Source: DASXRU01 sp033856235 (GTDB taxonomy: Bacteria > Acidobacteriota > Blastocatellia > Pyrinomonadales > Pyrinomonadaceae). From it: a stretch of 49,828 nucleotides of DNA. The position numbers were made by a program, and so were the translations under genes. The notes under the pieces were generated by a model. That model was not told the origin of the DNA. It made no database searches and saw nothing but the letters and a program-made list of their open reading frames with translations. Positions 40,174-48,821 of this stretch are shown piece by piece; position 1 is the first letter of the stretch; each line of letters begins with the position of its first letter. The stretch is from contig JAWVFI010000157.1 of assembly GCA_033856235.1 (NCBI GenBank), positions 1 through 49,828 on the forward strand, read 5' to 3'.

Positions 40174-41049
40174 ATGACAACAGCGAAGATTGGAATCATC
40201 GGCGGCAGTGGCCTTTATCAGATGCCGGAACTGACTGAGGTTGAAGAGATCCGCGTTGATACACCCTTCGGCAGCCCCTCAGACGCTTTTATCGTCGGCA
40301 CGCTTGAGGGCGAGCGCGTCGCTTTCCTTCCGCGACATGGGCGAGGCCATCGGTTTACACCCACGGAACTTCCATTCAGAGCAAATATCTACGCGATGAA
40401 GTTGTTGGGGGTAGAGCGAATTCTGTCAGCCTCGGCCGTGGGTTCCTTGCAGGAGAAATATGCGCCGCTGGACATGGTGATTCCTAATCAGTTTTTCGAT
40501 CGGACGCGAGCTCGGGCGCGGGAATCGACTTTCTTTGGTGACGGTATTGTGGCGCATGTAACATTCGCTCATCCCATCTGTGACTCGCTGGGAGATGCTT
40601 TGCATGATGCTTGCCAGGCAACCCAGGTTAAGTCGCATCGCGGCGGCACGTACATCTGCATGGAAGGCCCTGCCTTTTCGACAAAGGCTGAGTCTGAGAT
40701 TTATCGCTCCTGGGGCATGGACGTGATTGGGATGACTAATCTCCAGGAGGCCAAGCTCGCCCGCGAAGCCGAAATCTGTTACGCAACCCTGGCGCTGGTG
40801 ACAGATTACGATTGCTGGCACCCTGATCATGATGCCGTCAGCGTGGATACAGTTATAGAGTACTTGAGTAAGAATGTTCGTAACGCTCAGATAATCATGC
40901 GCGAAGCAGTAAAGCGACTGCAACGCGCCCCAAGAGATTGCCGGTGCGGTTCGGCATTGAAGAACGCGATCTTTACGGCACCCGATCTGTGGCCGGCTCA
41001 AACTACCAAAAAATTGCGCGCAATTGTCGAGAAGTATGGCTCCGCCTGA
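40174..41049 (+). CDS. mtnP: S-methyl-5'-thioadenosine phosphorylase
   Basis: 291 residues. Phosphorolyses methylthioadenosine to adenine and 5-methylthioribose-1-phosphate. Motifs: phosphate site IGIIGGSGLY (residues 6-15), PRHGRGHRFTPTELPFRANI, GGTYICMEGPAFSTKAES, and MTNLQEAKLAREAEICYATL, DYDCWH. CMEGPAFST and MTN-type motifs favour MTAP over guanosine/inosine phosphorylase. Adenine produced would feed apt, present at about 11 kb. The start ATG lies directly after a run of A residues. Later methionine-salvage enzymes are not in the window. Confidence 0.92.
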   Translation: MTTAKIGIIGGSGLYQMPELTEVEEIRVDTPFGSPSDAFIVGTLEGERVAFLPRHGRGHRFTPTELPFRANIYAMKLLGVERILSASAVGSLQEKYAPLDMVIPNQFFDRTRARARESTFFGDGIVAHVTFAHPICDSLGDALHDACQATQVKSHRGGTYICMEGPAFSTKAESEIYRSWGMDVIGMTNLQEAKLAREAEICYATLALVTDYDCWHPDHDAVSVDTVIEYLSKNVRNAQIIMREAVKRLQRAPRDCRCGSALKNAIFTAPDLWPAQTTKKLRAIVEKYGSA

Positions 41050-41074
41050 CCAGGTTTTAAGATGAGGTAAGCTT

Positions 41075-41572
41075 ATGAAGAAGATATTTTTGTTTTTCGC
41101 TCTCAGTTTAGTAGCGCTCTGTTCCACTCAACCATCCGCTCGAGCTCAAGGCACGGCGAAGACGGGCCCTGCGGCAGTCCGTGATGCCGATCTGGAAAAA
41201 GATGCTCTGCATAACCTGGAAGTCGCCCGACACTATTTCAAGCAGAAGAAAGCCTATGTGGCGGCTCTCCAGCGATGCGAAGAAATCATCGCGGGCAACC
41301 CCGCATTTGCAAGGATCGACGAAGTGCTCTTCATCGCAGGCGAGAGCAGCGTTAAGCTCTCGGAAGGAAAGGGCAAGCAGAGCTCAGCTATCTATGTTGT
41401 GCGTGAGGGTGAAGAGAAGCACACGCTCTCGCCGGAAGAATTCCGCGCCAAGGCGCAGGATTACTTCTCGCAGCTGCTTAATGATTACCCTCAAAGTGCG
41501 TTTCGCGTACCAGCCGAAGAAGGACTGAAGGCGATTGGTGGGCGCAAGCCAAGGACCGTAAGCCAGCAATAA
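41075..41572 (+). CDS. Exported TPR-like (BamD-type) protein
   Basis: 165 residues. Signal peptide (IFLFFALSLVALCST, then ARAQ). Two to three TPR-like helical repeats (ALHNLEVARHYFKQKKAYVA, RCEEIIAGNPAFARIDEVL, YFSQLLNDYPQSAFRVPAEE) resemble BamD/YfiO, but it is much shorter than BamD (about 245 residues) and lacks a lipobox. It could be a small adaptor of the outer-membrane assembly machinery or an unrelated periplasmic TPR protein. Starts 25 bases after mtnP and probably shares its transcript. Confidence 0.7.
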   Translation: MKKIFLFFALSLVALCSTQPSARAQGTAKTGPAAVRDADLEKDALHNLEVARHYFKQKKAYVAALQRCEEIIAGNPAFARIDEVLFIAGESSVKLSEGKGKQSSAIYVVREGEEKHTLSPEEFRAKAQDYFSQLLNDYPQSAFRVPAEEGLKAIGGRKPRTVSQQ

Positions 41573-41699
41573 GTAATTCCAAGGACCCGTATGTGCCGCT
41601 GTGCCGTCTGACGCCTAGGGCCTTTTCAAAGCAAACCAGGGACGCCGCCATATTTCGAGAGCCCAAAGCAGTTCAATTCAATCAGGGAGATTCATCAAA

Positions 41700-42626
41700 G
41701 TGTCATTACTGGTAGTGGGTTCAGTTGCATTCGATGCAGTAGAAACGCCCTTCGGCAAGTGCGAGAAAATGCTCGGTGGTTCAGCGTCGCACTTTTCAAT
41801 CTCGGCCAGCTTCTATACTAAAGTGCGGGTTGTGGGCGTGGTCGGGGCCGATTTTGGAGATGAAGAGCAGCAAGTCTTTGACAGTCGTGGTATCGACACC
41901 ACAGACCTTGAGCGTATCGCCGATGGCAAAACTTTTCGTTGGCGCGGACGATACGATTACGACCTGAATGTGGCTCATACGCTAGAAACGCAACTTAATG
42001 TGTTCGCCGATTTCAAACCGAAGCTCTCGGATGAGGCCCGCCGGTCGCGCCTGGTTTTCCTTGGCAACATCCAACCCGACCTACAGCGCGAAGTGCGGGA
42101 GCAGATCAAGAGCGCCGACTTGGTGGCTCTGGATACGATGAATCTTTGGATTGAAACGACGCGTGATTCCCTACAGAAAGCGATTGAAGTGGTTGATCTT
42201 CTGATAATCAATGACGCTGAAGCGCGTCAACTGTCAGCAGAACCGACCTTGATCAAGGCAGCGCGCAAGTTGCTCTCTGGGGGACCCCGAACGCTGATTG
42301 TAAAACGCGGAGAGTACGGTGCGGCGATGTTCACGAAGGACAGTTATTTTGCGATCCCAGCATATCCTTTAGAGGCGGTTTTCGACCCAACTGGCGCGGG
42401 CGACACCTTTGCCGGCGGCCTCATGGGTTATTTGGATAGCCAGGACAAGCTCGATGAAGCTGCTATGCGCCGGGCGATGATTTTTGGTTCGGTGATGGCC
42501 TCATTCAACGTCGAGGAATTTGGAACCCAACGGGTTCGGCGCTTAACTCATGGTGAGATTAACGAGCGCTTCAAAGCGTTCAAGCGGTTCACCCACTTTG
42601 AAGATATCCCATTCCAACCGGCCTGA
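41700..42626 (+). CDS. PfkB-family carbohydrate or nucleoside kinase
   Basis: 308 residues from a GTG at 41700. The PfkB signature DPTGAGDTFAGG (about residues 230-241) provides the catalytic aspartate and anion hole. GGSASHFSISASFY near the N-terminus is the usual substrate-side motif. Family members phosphorylate ribose, fructose, adenosine and similar alcohols. Its position after mtnP and the BamD-like gene raises the possibility of a nucleoside kinase, but no residue settles the substrate. Confidence 0.85.
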   Translation: MSLLVVGSVAFDAVETPFGKCEKMLGGSASHFSISASFYTKVRVVGVVGADFGDEEQQVFDSRGIDTTDLERIADGKTFRWRGRYDYDLNVAHTLETQLNVFADFKPKLSDEARRSRLVFLGNIQPDLQREVREQIKSADLVALDTMNLWIETTRDSLQKAIEVVDLLIINDAEARQLSAEPTLIKAARKLLSGGPRTLIVKRGEYGAAMFTKDSYFAIPAYPLEAVFDPTGAGDTFAGGLMGYLDSQDKLDEAAMRRAMIFGSVMASFNVEEFGTQRVRRLTHGEINERFKAFKRFTHFEDIPFQPA

Positions 42627-42866
42627 TATTTACGCAGGTCTTTCAGTCAACCTACCGGTCAAATGGATAGGGCTTTCAGCAGAAAGACCGACTCTTAACC
42701 GCCTCAAGGCGTAACGCCAATGCAGGTGGCCTTCTAAGTCCTTTCATTCCAGAAATAACGTCCTGTCCCCGTGTGCGGCATGCAGGATGCTAAAGCATTG
42801 CTGCCGTGACGTCTTTGCAGGCGCCGACTTCCTGACCAATGCACCCGTTCGACAAGGACTTGCAGA

Positions 42867-44882
42867 ATGATAAACACTAAACGTTCCTCCCTTATAACCT
42901 GGCTAACTTGCCTCTCCCTTGTAATCTCACTGACCTCGGGCATTCTTGTGAATAGCTCAGCGTCGGGAATGCCAAAGGCGGATACCAAGCAAGTTGAAAA
43001 GGTGTCTGCAGAGCTGAAGGCTTCAGCTGTCGGCCCACGTAAGAATGAGGTAGTTACAGTCATTCTACAGCTGAGCGGCAAGATGAGTGGACCGTTGAAC
43101 GCCCTCCTTAATCGCAATGGTGCGCACGTGAGATCCAGTTTTAAGAACCTCAACGCTCATGCGATCGAACTTCCAGCCAGCGCTGTAGCCAACGTTGCTG
43201 CCTTCGATGAAGTCTCGTATATATCGGTGGATCGTGAGACTCAGTCCACGGGTCATGTTTCACTCACCACCGGCGTAAATGCCGCACGTAATCAATTCGC
43301 AAGCTCTACTACATCGACCTTGGACGGCACTGGAATTGGTATCGCGATCTTGGATTCCGGGATAGACATAGGCCATGTTGCATTTCTAGACAAGAACGGC
43401 ATTAACAGGATTATTGTGAGTCGGAACTTTACGGCGGAGAATCGGGTCGATGATCCCTATGGTCATGGCACTCATGTGGCCTCGATTGCCGCGGGCAATG
43501 GACGTGTTTCCGATGGCGCGTATGTGGGAGTCGCGCCTAACGCCAACATCATAAACCTGCGTGTCCTGGACTCTAGGGGTCGCGGCACTGTATCCGGCAC
43601 GTTGGCAGCGCTGGATTGGCTGCTCTCGAACGCCACCGCTTACAATATTCGTGTGGTCAACATGAGTCTGGGGACGTCCGCCGTGGATTCCTACCGCGAC
43701 GACCCGATTTGCCGGGCCGTGCGCCGGCTGGTAGACAGTGGAATTGTGGTAACAGCAGCAGCAGGTAACAACGGAAAGAACGGAGCCGAACAGAAAGTCT
43801 ACGGCCGTATTCACTGTCCTGGGAATGAACCTTCCGCTCTTACGGTAGGAGCCGCAAACTCATTTGGCACCGACGGGCGCGGCGACGACGGCGTAGCGAC
43901 TTATAGCTCACGCGGACCAACACGAAGCTTTCGGACCGATGCTTCGAACGTGAAGCATTACGATAATCTGATAAAGCCAGATTTGGTTGCTCCTGGAAAT
44001 AGGATCGTTGATGCTGAGGCTGATGGCAATCTTCTTGTAAGTCAGAATCCCGCATTGGATGCTGGTGTGACCACTTTCCAGAATCGCAAGCAAATGTATT
44101 TGAGCGGTTCATCAATGGCGACTCCCGTCGTGGCAGGAACCGCTGCTCTCATGTTCCAGGCCAACTCGAAGTTGACACCAAACATGGTCAAAGCACTCTT
44201 GATGTACTCCGCACAGCCTTTGTCCGGGTTCAATATGTTCGAACAGGGCGCAGGCGAGTTAAATGCTGAGGGGGCGCTTCGTCTAGCTCGACTTGTAAGA
44301 ACCGATCTGGGAGACCGCATTCCAGTGGGGGCCCCACTGCTAACTTCTCTTGTTTCACCTTCTCCCCAGACCAGTATTGCAGGACAGACATTCAAGTGGT
44401 CTAAAGGCATCATTCTCGGCCAGCACTTTGCGACTGGAAGCGGCCTAATCACCAAATATCAACCGGTTTATGCCATGGGAGTCCTGGTTAGCGATGGCGT
44501 ACTTATTAGTGACGGTGTCTTGATCAGTGACGGGGTCGTTATCAGTGACGGCGTTGTAATTGGTGATGGGGTCCTCGTTAGTGATGGCGTACTTATTAGT
44601 GACGGTGTTCTTGTCAGTGATGGGGTTGTCATTAGCGACGGCTTGACGTTGGGGACGGGATCGTTCTTCCTGAATATGGGAGTCCTCATCAGCGATGGCG
44701 TTTTAATAAGCGATGGTCACATTCTGGGCGACGGCGTGCTCATCAGCGATGGGGTCGTCATAAGTGACGGGGTCCTGGTCAGCGACTCTGTTACTGTTGC
44801 CCAATCTGCCCAGTTAAGTGGTGATTTAACCTCCGCAAGCGAAATAAAGATCGACACAGGTGTGGATTGCCTTACTTACTGA
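42867..44882 (+). CDS. Secreted subtilisin-like S8 protease with C-terminal hexapeptide-repeat domain
   Basis: 671 residues. A signal sequence (ITWLTCLSLVISLTSGILV) and a propeptide of about 100 residues that resembles an I9-type inhibitor (VTVILQLSGKMSGPLNALLN) precede the catalytic domain. The triad is Asp163 (AILDSGID), His200 (GHGTHVAS) and Ser416 (LSGSSMATP), all intact. A linker (about 490-535) leads to residues about 538-640, where GVLISD-type hexapeptides repeat at least 15 times (see the repeat feature). Expected location is outside the cell or on its surface. No sortase or T9SS sorting signal was recognised. The 240-base upstream gap includes GGTCTTTC/GAAAGACC pairing but no firm promoter. 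Confidence 0.9.
   Translation: MINTKRSSLITWLTCLSLVISLTSGILVNSSASGMPKADTKQVEKVSAELKASAVGPRKNEVVTVILQLSGKMSGPLNALLNRNGAHVRSSFKNLNAHAIELPASAVANVAAFDEVSYISVDRETQSTGHVSLTTGVNAARNQFASSTTSTLDGTGIGIAILDSGIDIGHVAFLDKNGINRIIVSRNFTAENRVDDPYGHGTHVASIAAGNGRVSDGAYVGVAPNANIINLRVLDSRGRGTVSGTLAALDWLLSNATAYNIRVVNMSLGTSAVDSYRDDPICRAVRRLVDSGIVVTAAAGNNGKNGAEQKVYGRIHCPGNEPSALTVGAANSFGTDGRGDDGVATYSSRGPTRSFRTDASNVKHYDNLIKPDLVAPGNRIVDAEADGNLLVSQNPALDAGVTTFQNRKQMYLSGSSMATPVVAGTAALMFQANSKLTPNMVKALLMYSAQPLSGFNMFEQGAGELNAEGALRLARLVRTDLGDRIPVGAPLLTSLVSPSPQTSIAGQTFKWSKGIILGQHFATGSGLITKYQPVYAMGVLVSDGVLISDGVLISDGVVISDGVVIGDGVLVSDGVLISDGVLVSDGVVISDGLTLGTGSFFLNMGVLISDGVLISDGHILGDGVLISDGVVISDGVLVSDSVTVAQSAQLSGDLTSASEIKIDTGVDCLTY
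44478..44787 (+). repeat. In-frame 18-bp tandem repeat encoding GVLISD hexapeptides
   Basis: Nine contiguous 18-base units encode GVLVSD, GVLISD, GVVISD or GVVIGD variants, then a 12-residue break (LTLGTGSFFLNM), then six more, one altered to GHILGD. Units differ at synonymous sites, but the pair encoding GVLVSD-GVLISD recurs nearly identically 90 bases later, pointing to segmental duplication. The hexad, read as I-S-D-G-V-L, resembles the left-handed beta-helix consensus I-G-x-x-V-x with Ser in place of most Gly. Slippage could change its length. Confidence 0.9.
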
Positions 44883-44936
44883 GTCTACGAAGCGCTCCTT
44901 TTTATCCGCCCATAACCCTGAAAAGACTGGTCTCAT

Positions 44937-45845
44937 ATGACAGTACAAATCGCTAACCGCCAAACTCAGCCTATTGTCACGCAGTCAGGGTCAACCTTGA
45001 TCGTGACTCTGAAAGTCGAAGATCAATCGGAGGTCTTAAGCTTTCTTTCCCGCCGGCCGGAACATACGTTCGTGATGGCTGGTTTGATACATGACAATGG
45101 CTTGGTGAGCGAGCTAAACCGCGGTACGTTCTTAGGTCACAGAAACGCAAAAGGAGAACTTGATGGTGTTGCCTTGATTGGGCACATTAGCGTCTTTGAG
45201 ACTGCGAATGAGGAAGCACTAGCTACATTCGCGCAGCTCATGCAACGCTGTCCGTCGATACATGCGGTTATCGGAGAAGCGGCAAAGATACGTAGCTTTT
45301 TGAGCCATTATGAGGTGAACGGAGCCCCCCATTGGCTGTTCTGTAGAGAACAATTGTTTGAAAAACGGCGGTCCGAGAAGATTGAAGAATCTGTAACGGG
45401 ACTTCGGCTCGCGACCCTGGACGATTTGGATCTAGTAGTACCAGTTCACGCCCAAATGGCATTCGAGGAGTGCGGAATCAATCCACTCTTCACTGATTCA
45501 GAAGGATTTTATCGGCGTTGCGCTCGTCGAATCGAGCAAAAGAGGGTTTGGGTAAAAATCGAGAACAACCAATTAACGTTTAAGGCTGACATCATTACGG
45601 AAACTCCAGATATCACTTATTTGGAGGGTGTTTACGTAAATGACAAGAATCGCGGCAAAGGATTGGGTGCGAAATGCTTGAAAAACCTGACCAATGAACT
45701 GTTGAAGGCCACACGATCAGTTTGTTTGCTAGTCAATGAGCACAACACTTCCGCTCGGGCCTGCTATCAAAAGGCGGGTTACGAGGTGCGGGAAGTCTAT
45801 GACACCCTCTTCTTCCGACCCGTTCAAGAGCCTTCTTTGCACTGA
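44937..45845 (+). CDS. GNAT-family N-acetyltransferase
   Basis: 302 residues in two halves. The C-terminal half is a GNAT domain: EGVYVNDKNRGKGLGAKCLKN holds the acetyl-CoA pyrophosphate loop R/Q-x-x-G-x-G/A (about 233-249), followed by VNEHNTSARACYQKAGYEV. The N-terminal half (FLSRRPEHTFVMAGLIHDNG) looks like a degenerate GNAT-like partner domain, as in some two-domain acetyltransferases. Substrate unknown. Co-directional with the downstream kinase, from which it is separated by about 66 bases. Confidence 0.85.
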   Translation: MTVQIANRQTQPIVTQSGSTLIVTLKVEDQSEVLSFLSRRPEHTFVMAGLIHDNGLVSELNRGTFLGHRNAKGELDGVALIGHISVFETANEEALATFAQLMQRCPSIHAVIGEAAKIRSFLSHYEVNGAPHWLFCREQLFEKRRSEKIEESVTGLRLATLDDLDLVVPVHAQMAFEECGINPLFTDSEGFYRRCARRIEQKRVWVKIENNQLTFKADIITETPDITYLEGVYVNDKNRGKGLGAKCLKNLTNELLKATRSVCLLVNEHNTSARACYQKAGYEVREVYDTLFFRPVQEPSLH

Positions 45846-45911
45846 AAAGCATTCTCCAGAGACCTCCCAGTGCTGTCCAACTCCCGGCGCAAGGTGGCGC
45901 TCGTCACTAAC

Positions 45912-47849
45912 ATGACCAAACAGCGATTATTCAAGCCATTCGTAGCGCTGGTCGTAGCCTTGGCCACCGGGATCACAGTTCTCTGTCTCGCCAAGGTGAA
46001 TTTTGCAGGGCTTGATACGCGAATCCTCATATTGTCGCTCGCCAGCATCTTCATTGGCTCTCGCTTAATTGTCCACATACCGCTGGTTAAAGGGGAGATC
46101 ACGGTTGCCGACACTCTTATCTTTCTGACGATTCTGCTCTATGGCGGGGAAATTGCCACCCTGCTCGCTGCCGTAGCAACAGCGGCCACGTCGGTTCGGA
46201 TCAGCAAGAAGGGAACCGTCCTGCTTTTCAATTCGGCGGTGATGATCTGCGCCACCTTCGTGACGGCAGCGGCTCTGCGGCTCTGCTTTGGTCCAGTCGA
46301 ACTATTATCCTCCAATAGCCACTCGGCTATCTTCGTGAGTGCCCTATGCCTTATGGCGTCAGTTCAATACCTGGTTAACACAGCGTTTGTTACAGTTTAT
46401 ACCGCGTGCAAGATGAACCGTCCTTTTTGGGACACTTGGCGTGCGCATTATCTGTGGGCCTCGATCACTTATTTTGCCGGCGCCTCTGCTGCCTTCATCA
46501 TCGCCAGACTAATCGGCATTTTGGGCTTTTACGCGATCATAGGAACCACACCAATTATCGCTGTCGTTTATTTCACATATCGCACATATCTCAAAAATGT
46601 TGAGGCTGCTGCAGAGAGGGCCGAAGAGGCCAGGAACCACGTTGAGGAACTCTCTCGATACATTGCAGAGCAAGAGCGTTTTCAAGAGCAGTTTAGTCAG
46701 CTTGAGAAAATGTCCGCATTGGGTCAACTAGCTTCTGGCGTGGCCCACGACTTTAATAACACCCTCGCGGGCATTCTGGGACGAGCCGAACTGATGCTTA
46801 GACGGACAACGGATCCGGAAACCGAGCGCGGCTTGAGTATTATCATCAAAGCCGCAGGAGATGGAGCTCAAACGGTTAAGCGAATACAGGATTTTGCCCG
46901 ACAGCGTCGCGATCATGATTTTGCTTCGGTTGGTGTAGATCAGCTCTTGATGGATGTAAACGAGATCACTCGTCCGCGTTGGAAGGACGGCGCCCAGGCC
47001 CGCAACGTTCATATCAACTTCAACCTTCGGATCGATTCTGGTGCATCGATCAAGGGTGATGCTTGCGAACTACGCGAGGTTCTGGTCAATATGGTTTTCA
47101 ATGCAGTTGATGCAATGCCCGACGGTGGGCGGTTGCTTCTTTCAGCCGAAGAGCGCGCCGGCTTCATTGAAATCTCTGTCAGTGATACCGGCCATGGGAT
47201 GAGCCCGGATGTTAAGTCGCGAATTTTCGATCCTTTTTTTACCACCAAAGGAAATGGAGGGATGGGGCTAGGGCTCGCCGTCTGCTATGGCATCATTCAG
47301 CGACATCAAGGCACTGTGGAAGTCGAATCCGAATTGGGACGGGGTACGACCTTTGTTATCAAGCTGCCGATGGAAGAAGCCGTCACTTCGATAGAACCCA
47401 TTCTCGAGCCTAATAGCAGATTGACGCTCGTTCCTAGCCCTATTGCGCCGAGGATTCTCGTCGTAGATGACGAGCAGTCCGTGCGAGAGTTGCTCGCGGA
47501 CATACTAGAAGGCGAAGGATATGACGTAAGCTTGGCTGAAAACGGCAGCGAGGCCTTGAAATTATTTGGCGACCGAACGTTCGAAGCGGTGTTTACTGAC
47601 TTAGGCATGCCCGGAATGAGTGGCTGGGAGCTCGCCCGCGCCATCCGTGAGCGAAATCCTGATATTCCCCTTGCAGTCGTCACTGGTTGGGGCGAAGCGG
47701 TAGGGTCAGTCGAGCAACAGGAAGCAAGTGTGGATTGGGTGGTAACCAAACCTTTCTCTGTCGTTCGTATTTGTGAAATTGCAGAACAGATTTCCGGCCG
47801 CGTGAGCGTTGAAAGCATACCGCAGCAACTCGCCGCAACGGGCACCTAG
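45912..47849 (+). CDS. Membrane-bound hybrid histidine kinase with C-terminal receiver
   Basis: 645 residues from ATG 45912 (a GTG 14 codons upstream is open but gives a polar lead). About six to seven transmembrane helices (15-225) form the sensor part, a coiled-coil linker follows, then the dimerisation/phosphoacceptor helix with His279 in GVAHDFNNTL. The HATPase domain has NMVFNAVDAM (N-box), DTGHGM and GMGLGLAVCYG. A receiver follows (about 510-630) with Asp563 in AVFTDLGMP and Lys in VVTKPFS. VAHDFNN is typical of NtrB-like/HisKA kinases with intramolecular phosphotransfer. No output regulator is next to it; the orphan receiver at 2.3 kb is a possible distant partner. Ligand unknown. Confidence 0.9.
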   Translation: MTKQRLFKPFVALVVALATGITVLCLAKVNFAGLDTRILILSLASIFIGSRLIVHIPLVKGEITVADTLIFLTILLYGGEIATLLAAVATAATSVRISKKGTVLLFNSAVMICATFVTAAALRLCFGPVELLSSNSHSAIFVSALCLMASVQYLVNTAFVTVYTACKMNRPFWDTWRAHYLWASITYFAGASAAFIIARLIGILGFYAIIGTTPIIAVVYFTYRTYLKNVEAAAERAEEARNHVEELSRYIAEQERFQEQFSQLEKMSALGQLASGVAHDFNNTLAGILGRAELMLRRTTDPETERGLSIIIKAAGDGAQTVKRIQDFARQRRDHDFASVGVDQLLMDVNEITRPRWKDGAQARNVHINFNLRIDSGASIKGDACELREVLVNMVFNAVDAMPDGGRLLLSAEERAGFIEISVSDTGHGMSPDVKSRIFDPFFTTKGNGGMGLGLAVCYGIIQRHQGTVEVESELGRGTTFVIKLPMEEAVTSIEPILEPNSRLTLVPSPIAPRILVVDDEQSVRELLADILEGEGYDVSLAENGSEALKLFGDRTFEAVFTDLGMPGMSGWELARAIRERNPDIPLAVVTGWGEAVGSVEQQEASVDWVVTKPFSVVRICEIAEQISGRVSVESIPQQLAATGT

Positions 47850-47983
47850 CCCCAAGCTCCCCTACCCCGCACGAAAGCAGTTCTCTAAAACTTGAATGTA
47901 GCCCTGCCTGGGTCGGTGTTCTCAGGATGATTGTTGCGTCACAGCCAATAGGCAGCTACACTCTCCGCAGGAGACTACTTAAT

Positions 47984-48373
47984 ATGTTCTGTCCTGTCTG
48001 CGAAGCTGAATACGAGGCTGGCATTATCCGCTGCGCGGATGACGATGCGGAGTTGGTGGAGAGTCTTGCCGGTAGCAGTTCTTCACATGACTACAGTGAG
48101 GCTCGCTTCGTGGTGTTGCATACTCTGAGTTCCTCAGCTGAGGCTGAAATGGTGAACGACATTTTCGCGCAGAATGGAGTTCGTTCCGTGGTTCAGTCAG
48201 GAGGAGCAGACGCCCTGTCGCCCTTACTGTCGGCGACTTCGCCAGGGTCGATCATTCTGGTTGACGAGCGTGACTTCGATAGGGCGCAGGAGCTTTACAC
48301 GGCGTTCTTTGGTAATGACACTTCGCCGCTGACGGGCGGCACGCCTCATTTCAGCGAGGACAATTCAAATTGA
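47984..48373 (+). CDS. DUF2007-like putative signal-transducing protein with zinc-ribbon-like start
   Basis: 129 residues. MFCPVCEAEYEAGIIRCADDD forms a CxxC...C pattern like a small zinc ribbon, followed by a domain with VVLHTLSSSAEAEMVNDIFA and SIILVDERDFDRAQELY, which resembles DUF2007 (putative signal-transducing, PII-like fold). Its function is not established. ATG 47984 follows GGAGACTACTTAAT, so an upstream frame extension from 47927 was not used. Precedes cutA, with a 57-base gap. Confidence 0.7.
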   Translation: MFCPVCEAEYEAGIIRCADDDAELVESLAGSSSSHDYSEARFVVLHTLSSSAEAEMVNDIFAQNGVRSVVQSGGADALSPLLSATSPGSIILVDERDFDRAQELYTAFFGNDTSPLTGGTPHFSEDNSN

Positions 48374-48430
48374 GATCTCGTGGTGTCCGCGGTACTCACA
48401 CCCTCCCAACTATGGAAGATCTGCTAAAGA

Positions 48431-48778
48431 ATGGACACCCAGGCGTCCGATGCAATCCTGGTATTTTTGACCACCGCTAGCAGCAACGAAGCCAAACTAT
48501 TGGCTGCTGCTCTCGTTGATGGTCGATTCGCGTCCTGCGTTCAGATCCTTCCTCAGGTTGAGTCTGTTTATCGCTGGGAAGGGCAGGTACGTTACGACGA
48601 CGAGGTTCTCTTATTAGTCAAGACTACGGCGAAGAAGTTTGAAGAGTTGGAACGGGAAGTAAGGCGCCTACATAGTTATCAGGTTCCCGAAATCCTGGCT
48701 GTGCCGGTAATGTTAATATCTGAACCTTATCTGATTTGGCTTACTGGACAGCTTGAGGCTTCGTCCGAAACAGGCTAG
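48431..48778 (+). CDS. cutA: Divalent-cation tolerance protein CutA
   Basis: 115 residues, trimeric PII-like fold. ASCVQILPQVESVYRW and the C-terminal SYQVPEILAVPV match the CutA1 family, with the charged VRYDDEVLLLVKTTAKK in between. Linked to copper/divalent metal tolerance in Escherichia coli, but the biochemical role is unclear. Convergent with the LOG-family gene: 43 bases separate the stops, and no good terminator was seen there. Confidence 0.93.
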   Translation: MDTQASDAILVFLTTASSNEAKLLAAALVDGRFASCVQILPQVESVYRWEGQVRYDDEVLLLVKTTAKKFEELEREVRRLHSYQVPEILAVPVMLISEPYLIWLTGQLEASSETG

Positions 48779-48821
48779 CGTTGGTCATAGCTTCGGGACG
48801 TTCGAACTTGCCGATTGTTCC

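Noticed and set aside
41600..41699. Possible c-di-GMP-I riboswitch before the PfkB-type gene
   Set aside because: Fragments like GCAAACC and GGGACGC occur, but the intervening P1b hairpin and the later conserved parts are absent.
44468..44689. Minus-strand frame with a repeated TPSLI motif
   Set aside because: It is the reverse reading of the 18-bp subtilase repeat and has no independent support.
44478..44787. Tandem repeat considered as a CRISPR array
   Set aside because: Units are contiguous without unique spacers and stay in frame with the subtilase; no cas genes are present.
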